Below are positions 59,147 through 64,000 of a DNA stretch of 64,000 bases, piece after piece; position 1 is the stretch's first letter; the number at the start of each line of letters is the position of its first letter. Location: assembly GCF_015637705.1 (NCBI RefSeq), contig NZ_JADOBE010000001.1, positions 496,001 to 560,000 on the forward strand, given 5' to 3'. Source of the stretch: Pseudomonas sp. N040. Its GTDB lineage: Bacteria > Pseudomonadota > Gammaproteobacteria > Pseudomonadales > Pseudomonadaceae. The position numbers and the translations under genes were made by a program. A model generated the notes under the pieces. It was not told the origin of the DNA. It ran no database searches and saw only the letters and a list, made by a program, of their open reading frames with translations.

Positions 59147-59680
59147 TCACAGATCCTCTTCCTGCACCAGCCGCACAGTGCGCGCGTCCAGCGCATAGGC
59201 CGCATCGGCCAGCGCGTTGCTGACCGGCTCGATGTTCAGCTGCCCCTCGACCCACAGCGGCGCGTAGATGTCCTCGAGCAGGATGCCCCTGGGGTAGCGC
59301 ACCAGCAGGATCTGGTTCGGCGGCGGGGGCGGCACGTGGATGCAGGCGCCGGGGTAGGGCACCAGGAAGAACAGCGTGCTGCGGCCCTGGCCATCGCTTT
59401 CCAGCGGCACCGGGTAGCCGCCGATACGAATGCTCTTGCCCTGCAGGGCGGCGACGGTCCTGTTCGAGTACATCACCGCCGGCAGGTCCTGCGCCTGCTG
59501 CTTGAGCCCGCCCGGGCTGGTGAAACTGCCGTCGCCTTCGGGGCCGGCATGGCTGATTTCGGGCATGGCCTCGAGTGCCTGGCGGTCTGCCGGCGGCATC
59601 AGTTCCAGCCAGTCGGTTTCCGCCAGCTCGGCACGGGCCAGCAGCGGGAGGAGTAACAGGCAGAGCAGGAGGCGGTGCAT
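59147..59680 (-). CDS. DUF3299 exported protein
   Basis: The 177-residue product has a signal peptide (1-18, 'LLLLPLLARAELAE'). The DUF3299 domain carries 'WLELMPPADRQALEAMPEISHAG', 'GYPVPLESDGQGRSTLFFLVPYPGACIHVPPPPPNQILLVRYPRG' and 'APLWVEGQLNIEPVSNALADAAYAL'. The 'GACIHVPPPPPN' block is the family's hallmark. Members often sit with lipoprotein-export ABC genes. Here a MacB-like operon is 1.3 kb away, but on the far side of another gene. The biochemical role is unknown. Confidence 0.88.
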   Translation of the reverse strand: MHRLLLCLLLLPLLARAELAETDWLELMPPADRQALEAMPEISHAGPEGDGSFTSPGGLKQQAQDLPAVMYSNRTVAALQGKSIRIGGYPVPLESDGQGRSTLFFLVPYPGACIHVPPPPPNQILLVRYPRGILLEDIYAPLWVEGQLNIEPVSNALADAAYALDARTVRLVQEEDL

Positions 59681-59774
59681 GCTGGCTGGCTCGCGATATC
59701 GACGCGGTTCTGACCGTTGCGCAACGCGGGGGTTCCGCTGCCGGTGCCGTAAACGGCAGAGGCAGCGGAACGCC

Positions 59775-60863
59775 TCAGGCGTGCTGGTCGATCAGGGTTT
59801 CCAGGGCCATGATCTGGCGATCGAGGATGTCGCGGGTGACGCTGCGCAGGGTCACATGGCCGACCTTGCGCCCGGCCTTGAAGGCCTTGCCGTAGTGGTG
59901 CAGGTGACAGTCCTCGAAGGCGATCACCTTGCCCACCTCGGGCACGCTGCCGATGAAGTTGAGCATGGCGCTCTCGCCGACCTTGCGCGTGGCGCCCAGC
60001 GGCAACCCGGCGATGGCCCGCAGGTGGTTCTCGAACTGGCTGCACTCGGCGCCTTCGATGGTCCAGTGCCCGGAGTTGTGCACGCGCGGGGCGATCTCGT
60101 TGGCCTTCAGGCCGCCGTCCACTTCGAAGAACTCGAAGGCCAGCACGCCGACGTAATCCAGCTGCTTGAGCACACGGCCGACATAGTCCTCGGCCAGCGC
60201 CTGCAGCGGGTGGTCGCTGCTGGCGATCGACAGCTTGAGGATGCCGGTGTCGTGGCTGTTGTGCACCAGCGGGTAGAAGCGCGTGGCGCCATCGCGGGCG
60301 CGCACGGCGATCAGCGAGACTTCACCGGTGAACGGCACGAAGCCTTCGAGGATGCACGGCACGCTGCCCAGCTCGGCAAAGGCGCCGGTGACGTCCTCGG
60401 CCTTGCGCAGGACTTTCTGGCCCTTGCCGTCATAGCCGAGGGTGCGGGTCTTGAGCACTGCCGGCAGGCCGATGCTGGCCACCGCGGCGTCCAGGTCGGC
60501 CTGCGTCTGGATATCGGCAAAGGCCGGGGTCGGAATGCCCAGCTGCTGGAACAGGGATTTCTCGAACCAGCGGTCGCGGGCGATGCGCAGGGCTTCGGCG
60601 CTCGGATAAACCGGGACGAACTGGGAGAGGAAGGCCACGGTTTCCGCCGGCACGCTCTCGAACTCGAAGGTCACCACGTCGACTTCATCGGCCAGCCGGC
60701 GCAGGTGCGGCAGGTCGTTATAGTCGGCCAGCAGGTGCTCGCCAAGGGCTGCCGCGCAGGCATCCGGGGCCGGGTCGAGGAAGGCAAAGTTCATGCCCAG
60801 CGGGGTGCCGGCCAGGGCCAGCATGCGGCCCAGCTGGCCGCCACCGATAACGCCGATTTTCAT
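59775..60863 (-). CDS. purK: 5-(carboxyamino)imidazole ribonucleotide synthase PurK
   Basis: The 362-residue ATP-grasp enzyme shows 'IGVIGGGQLGRMLALAG', 'VVTFEFESVPAETVAFL', 'AVLKTRTLGYDGKGQKVL', 'CILEGFVPFTGEVSLIAVRARDG' and 'NEIAPRVHNSGHWTIEGAECSQFENHLRAI'. It makes N5-CAIR from AIR, ATP and bicarbonate in de novo purine synthesis. It follows purE after 3 bases, the normal order in gammaproteobacteria. Confidence 0.97.
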   Translation of the reverse strand: MKIGVIGGGQLGRMLALAGTPLGMNFAFLDPAPDACAAALGEHLLADYNDLPHLRRLADEVDVVTFEFESVPAETVAFLSQFVPVYPSAEALRIARDRWFEKSLFQQLGIPTPAFADIQTQADLDAAVASIGLPAVLKTRTLGYDGKGQKVLRKAEDVTGAFAELGSVPCILEGFVPFTGEVSLIAVRARDGATRFYPLVHNSHDTGILKLSIASSDHPLQALAEDYVGRVLKQLDYVGVLAFEFFEVDGGLKANEIAPRVHNSGHWTIEGAECSQFENHLRAIAGLPLGATRKVGESAMLNFIGSVPEVGKVIAFEDCHLHHYGKAFKAGRKVGHVTLRSVTRDILDRQIMALETLIDQHA

Positions 60864-60866
60864 GGT

Positions 60867-61358
60867 TCAGGCCTCGCGCGGATCGGGATTGTCCAGCACC
60901 GCAGCGGTCTGTTCCGCGCGGAACTGCTTGAGCGCCGCGTGAAACTCGGGGTGCTGGTGGCCGAGGATGCTGGCGGCGAGCAGGGCGGCATTCACCGCGC
61001 CGGCCTTGCCGATGGCGAGGGTGGCGACCGGCACGCCGGCGGGCATCTGCACGATCGACAGCAGCGAGTCGACCCCCGACAGCATCGACGACTGCACCGG
61101 CACGCCGAGCACCGGCAGGTGGGTCTTGGCCGCGCACATGCCCGGCAGGTGGGCGGCACCGCCGGCGCCGGCGATGATCACCTGGATGCCGCGCCCGGCC
61201 GCCTGTTCGGCGTACTGGAACAGCAGGTCCGGCGTGCGGTGGGCGGAGACCACCTTGACTTCATGGGGGATGCCGAGCTTTTCGAGCATCTCCACGGTAT
61301 GGCTGAGAGTGCTCCAGTCCGACTTGGAACCCATGATCACGCCAACCAGTGCGCTCAT
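60867..61358 (-). CDS. purE: N5-CAIR mutase PurE
   Basis: The 163-residue class I PurE shows the active-site opening '[45 protein letters not shown]' and the conserved '[73 protein letters not shown]'. It moves the carboxylate of N5-CAIR to give CAIR. It is upstream of purK. A strong hairpin with a U-rich tail sits in its leader (61404-61430), suggesting attenuation. Confidence 0.97.
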   Translation of the reverse strand: MSALVGVIMGSKSDWSTLSHTVEMLEKLGIPHEVKVVSAHRTPDLLFQYAEQAAGRGIQVIIAGAGGAAHLPGMCAAKTHLPVLGVPVQSSMLSGVDSLLSIVQMPAGVPVATLAIGKAGAVNAALLAASILGHQHPEFHAALKQFRAEQTAAVLDNPDPREA

Positions 61359-61403
61359 CGTCTTGCCTCATAAGGGTGCGCCGGGATGGCGCGTCAAAAA
61401 CCA

Positions 61404-61430
61404 ACAAGCCACGCAGTGGGCGTGGCTTGT
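61404..61430 (-). terminator. Terminator-like hairpin in the purE leader (possible attenuator)
   Basis: On the minus strand ACAAGCCACGC-CCACT-GCGTGGCTTGT forms a perfect 11-base stem with a 5-base loop, followed by TGGTTTTTG. It lies 46 bases upstream of the purE ATG and downstream of a TATAAT box. The next gene upstream is divergent, so this cannot simply end another gene. Confidence 0.75.
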
Positions 61431-61473
61431 CATGTGGGGTTCAGGCCGCTCTGTGGGCAGCCCGGGGCCGCGC

Positions 61474-61479
61474 ATTATA
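61474..61479 (-). promoter_or_regulatory. Putative -10 element of the purEK promoter
   Basis: A perfect TATAAT on the minus strand (61479 to 61474) would start transcription near 61467, giving a leader of about 110 bases that contains the hairpin at 61404-61430. No good -35 is visible 17 bases upstream, so strength or activator need is uncertain. Confidence 0.55.
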
Positions 61480-61607
61480 GCGTAAAGATGGCAGCGGGGG
61501 CCCAATGCGGCTACCGTCCATCAGGCGCCCCGCTCAATCCGCGCTCAACCACGGCCCAGACCGGCGTCTGGCGCGCTCGGAACCCTTCATGCCTTGGTGA
61601 ATGACGG

Positions 61608-62606
61608 ATGTTGCTGTACTCCAAGCTGACCACCCTGCACGTGGTGACCATGCTCCTCGAGCATTTCGCCGGCCATCCCGAGGCCACCCGGCAGGTGCTG
61701 TTGCATGGCAGTGGCATCCGCGAGACCGAGCTGGGCAACCCGGATGTGCGGATCACCCGTTTGCAGGAGCAGCAGGTTTGCCGCAACGGCCTGCAGTTTT
61801 GCGCCGAACTGGGCCTGGAACTGGGTTGCCGCATGCATGTGTCGGCCTACGGTCTGCTCGGTTATGCGGCACTCTCCAGCAACACCTTTGGCGAGGCCTG
61901 GGACCTGCTGCTGCAGTACCCGGCTCTGCTGGGCACCTATTTCCGGCTCGAGCTGGTAGTCGAGGACGAGCTGGCGTGGATCAGTGCCAGCGATTACTGC
62001 ATCCAGGACAACCTGGAAGTGTTCAATGTGGAGATGTGCCTGGCCTCGCTCAAGCTGCTCTGCGAAGATCTCCTCGGGCGGCCGCTGCGGCCCAGTGCGG
62101 CGCAGTTTCGGCATGCTCCGCCGGACTATGCCGAACACTATGGGCGCAGCTTTGGCTGTGCCCGGCAGTTCGAGGCGGCGCGCAATGCGTTTGCCTTTCC
62201 GGCCAGCCTGCTGCTGCAGCGTCTGCCGCTGGCCGATCCGGTGACCAACGCGGATATCCGTGCCCGCTGCCGGCGCCTGAATGCCGAGTTCAGCAATCGT
62301 CAGCTGTGGCTGGAGCGGGTCCGCGAACTGCTGCTGGCCGATCTCGCCGCGCCGCCGACGCTGGTCCAGCTGGCGGTGCAGCTGCATTGCTCGCCACGCT
62401 CCTTGCGCCGCCATCTGCAGGCACTGGGTACCAGCTATCAGGGCCTGCTCGACGACATGCGCTTTACCCGGGCCAAACACTTGCTGGGCGAGCAGGATAT
62501 GCCGGTTTGCCGGGTCGCCGAGCTGTTGGGCTTCAGCGAGACCGCCAGCTTCCGCCACGCCTTCCAGCGCTGGAGCGGCATAGCCCCCAGCCGTTACCGC
62601 GCCTGA
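61608..62606 (+). CDS. AraC-family transcriptional regulator (OruR-like)
   Basis: The 332-residue product has an N-terminal arabinose-binding-type domain of the OruR branch ('GNPDVRITRLQEQQVCRNGLQFCAELGLELGCRMHVSAYGLLGYAALSSNTFGEAWDLLLQYPALL') and a C-terminal AraC double helix-turn-helix ('LVQLAVQLHCSPRSLRRHLQALGTSYQGLLDDMRFTRAKHLL' and 'CRVAELLGFSETASFRHAFQRWSGIAPSRYR'). OruR-type regulators respond to amino acids such as ornithine. It lies directly upstream of the acetylpolyamine amidohydrolase gene on the same strand, and may control it and the polyamine transporter. The ATG at 61608 gives the family start. Confidence 0.9.
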   Translation: MLLYSKLTTLHVVTMLLEHFAGHPEATRQVLLHGSGIRETELGNPDVRITRLQEQQVCRNGLQFCAELGLELGCRMHVSAYGLLGYAALSSNTFGEAWDLLLQYPALLGTYFRLELVVEDELAWISASDYCIQDNLEVFNVEMCLASLKLLCEDLLGRPLRPSAAQFRHAPPDYAEHYGRSFGCARQFEAARNAFAFPASLLLQRLPLADPVTNADIRARCRRLNAEFSNRQLWLERVRELLLADLAAPPTLVQLAVQLHCSPRSLRRHLQALGTSYQGLLDDMRFTRAKHLLGEQDMPVCRVAELLGFSETASFRHAFQRWSGIAPSRYRA

Positions 62607-62724
62607 GCGGCGGTTGCGGCCATGGAAAGTTGGCCACTTCGATCCCCTATTGGCCGCCGCCAGCATTCTTGTTGCGCCTGGAATGGGAGAAGAATCAGCC
62701 AGTCCTTCCAGCGGAGCCTGATTC

Positions 62725-63753
62725 ATGCTGACTTACTACAGCGATGACCACCACCTGCATCACGGCAACAGCGAGCTGATCGACGGCAAGCTGATGCCCT
62801 GTTTCGAGAAACCCCAGCGCGCCGACTTCATCCTGCAGCGGGTCAAGGATCGCCAGCTTGGCGAAGTGCTCGCCCCGGACGATTTTGGTCGGGCGCCGAT
62901 CGAGCGCATTCACAGTACGGCCTACCTGGATTTTTTCCAGGGCGCCTGGCAGCGCTGGCTGGACGAGGGCGGCAAGGGCGACCTGCTGCCCTTTACCTGG
63001 CCCGCGCGCACCCTGCGGCAGATCCTGCCGCGCGATCTGCACGGCCAGCTCGGTTATTACAGCTTCGACGGCGGCGCGCCGATCACTGCCGGCACCTGGC
63101 GGGCGGCGTACAGTGCCGCGCAGGTAGCCCTCAGTGCGCAGCGGGCGATCGCTGCGGGACAGCACAGCGCCTTCGCCCTGTGCCGGCCCCCCGGACATCA
63201 CGCAGCCGGCGAGTTGATGGGCGGCTACTGCTACCTGAACAACGCGGCGATTGCCGCCCAGGCCTTCCTCGACCAGGGGCGGCGGAAGGTCGCCATCCTG
63301 GATGTCGACTATCACCATGGCAACGGCACCCAGGACATTTTCTATCAGCGCAACGACGTGTTGTTCGCCTCGATTCACGGGGATCCGGCGATCGAGTTTC
63401 CGTTCTTCCTCGGCTACGCCGATGAACAGGGCGAGGGCGCCGGTGCCGGCTGCAACTTCAACTATCCGCTGCCCGCGGGCAGTGCCTGGGATGCCTGGGG
63501 CGCCGCGCTCGAGCAGGCCTGTCAGCGCATCGCTGCATACGCTGCCGACGTGCTGGTGGTCTCGCTGGGGGTGGACACCTTCAAGGACGATCCGATCTCC
63601 CAGTTCAAGCTCGACAGTGCCGACTACCTGAGCATGGGCCGGCGCATCGCTGCGCTGGGCCTGCCGACCCTGTTCGTCATGGAAGGCGGCTATGCGGTCG
63701 AGGCCATTGGCATCAACGCGGTCAATGTGCTCGAGGGTTTCAGCGGCGCCTGA
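62725..63753 (+). CDS. Acetylpolyamine amidohydrolase (histone-deacetylase family)
   Basis: The 342-residue zinc hydrolase aligns residue for residue with Mycoplana APAH at its active site. The His158-His159 pair is in 'PPGHHA', zinc ligands Asp195 and His197 are in 'LDVDYHHGNGTQ', Asp284 is in 'GVDTFKDDP', and Tyr323 is in 'EGGYAVE'. It removes acetyl from acetylputrescine, acetylcadaverine or acetylspermidine in the cytosol so polyamines can be reused. GGAG lies 8 bases before the ATG. A polyamine-binding protein gene follows, suggesting uptake then deacetylation. Confidence 0.95.
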   Translation: MLTYYSDDHHLHHGNSELIDGKLMPCFEKPQRADFILQRVKDRQLGEVLAPDDFGRAPIERIHSTAYLDFFQGAWQRWLDEGGKGDLLPFTWPARTLRQILPRDLHGQLGYYSFDGGAPITAGTWRAAYSAAQVALSAQRAIAAGQHSAFALCRPPGHHAAGELMGGYCYLNNAAIAAQAFLDQGRRKVAILDVDYHHGNGTQDIFYQRNDVLFASIHGDPAIEFPFFLGYADEQGEGAGAGCNFNYPLPAGSAWDAWGAALEQACQRIAAYAADVLVVSLGVDTFKDDPISQFKLDSADYLSMGRRIAALGLPTLFVMEGGYAVEAIGINAVNVLEGFSGA

Positions 63754-63800
63754 GCGGCGCCGTACACAACACGTCTTCCATCAACGCAGAGAACATGACA

Positions 63801-64000
63801 ATGAACAGACTCCAATGTTTTGTGGGTGCTGCCCTGTGTGGAGCAACCCTGCTGGCCGGCTCCGCGGGCGCCGAAACGCGGCAGCTGCGCGTGTACAACT
63901 GGGCGGATTACATCCTGCCCGAAGTGCCCAAGACCTTTCAGGCCAACACCGGCATCCAGGTCACCTGGGACATTTTCGAGACCAATGAGGGGCTGGAAGC
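63801..64000 (+). CDS. Polyamine ABC transporter substrate-binding protein (PotF/SpuD-like), 3' truncated
   Basis: The gene runs off the window. I chose the ATG at 63801 because the AGAGA site (63788-63792) is 8 bases away; the in-frame ATG at 63795 is too close. A signal peptide ('CFVGAALCGATLLAGSAGA') is followed by 'ETRQLRVYNWADYILPEVPKTFQANTGIQVTWDIFETNEGLE'. 'YNWADYI' and 'FETNE' are hallmarks of PotD/PotF/SpuD periplasmic putrescine/spermidine binders. It lies 47 bases after the deacetylase gene on the same strand. Confidence 0.92.
   Translation, partial: MNRLQCFVGAALCGATLLAGSAGAETRQLRVYNWADYILPEVPKTFQANTGIQVTWDIFETNEGLE

Overview
The window is high-GC gammaproteobacterial DNA and almost certainly a Pseudomonas chromosome. 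The gene content points that way: uvrD next to an isoprenylcysteine-methyltransferase-like gene and a SUKH gene, a zwf/hexR pair beside pycR-pycA-pycB, purK-purE, an ldh plus 2-oxoacid dehydrogenase cluster, and a polyamine deacetylase beside a PotF/SpuD-type binding protein. Many short palindromic repeats of Pseudomonas REP type fill the gaps. I cannot name the species. No prophage, integron, CRISPR array, transposase, rRNA or tRNA gene was seen. Both edges cut genes: a GntR/FadR regulator on the left and a polyamine-binding protein on the right.

Layout. 1-2.3 kb: GntR regulator, a 739-bp non-coding palindromic element with perfect 19-bp terminal inverted repeats, a SUKH protein and a membrane methyltransferase. 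2.7-9.3 kb: VOC protein, Tim44-like protein, APC permease, CorA, lipoprotein, uvrD. 9.5-16.8 kb: PatB-type lyase, two tandem bacteriohemerythrins, YnfA, a lipoprotein, the tRNA hydroxylase TrhP, hydrolase and MFS permease. 16.9-23 kb: DUF1329 protein, then leucine dehydrogenase with E1alpha, E1beta and E2 of a 2-oxoacid dehydrogenase. 23-31.3 kb: a large HD-GYP sensor, then a PadR regulator divergent from a retinol-saturase-like flavoprotein with two matching palindromic operators, followed by an amidohydrolase and an alpha/beta hydrolase. 31.4-36.6 kb: small enzymes (SRPBCC, GFA, EamA, FkbM methyltransferase, serine hydrolase, thioesterase, DUF1304).

36.8-45.3 kb is the central carbon block. 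A second-type zwf diverges from a HexR-family gene across a perfect HexR-like operator. Then come pycR and the two-subunit pyruvate carboxylase, followed directly by an SbtA-type bicarbonate transporter and a PII-like (SbtB-like) protein. This arrangement suggests bicarbonate uptake coupled to bicarbonate-consuming anaplerosis. 45.5-47.8 kb: an orphan PilU-like ATPase and a membrane diguanylate cyclase. 47.9-52.1 kb: a minus-strand run of an amidohydrolase, a PliI-like lysozyme inhibitor, a small membrane protein, an LprI-MliC fusion (a second lysozyme-inhibitor type) and a MAPEG protein. 52.3-58.9 kb: a reductase, a MacB-like four-gene ABC system split by a repeat, and a hexose-6-phosphate mutarotase. 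59.1-64 kb: DUF3299 protein, purEK with a terminator-like leader hairpin, and an AraC regulator beside an acetylpolyamine amidohydrolase and polyamine uptake.

Most genes are ordinary core Pseudomonas genes. The observations most worth following are the pyruvate carboxylase/SbtAB association, the lysozyme-inhibitor run, the purE leader, the PadR and HexR operators, and the large palindromic element.
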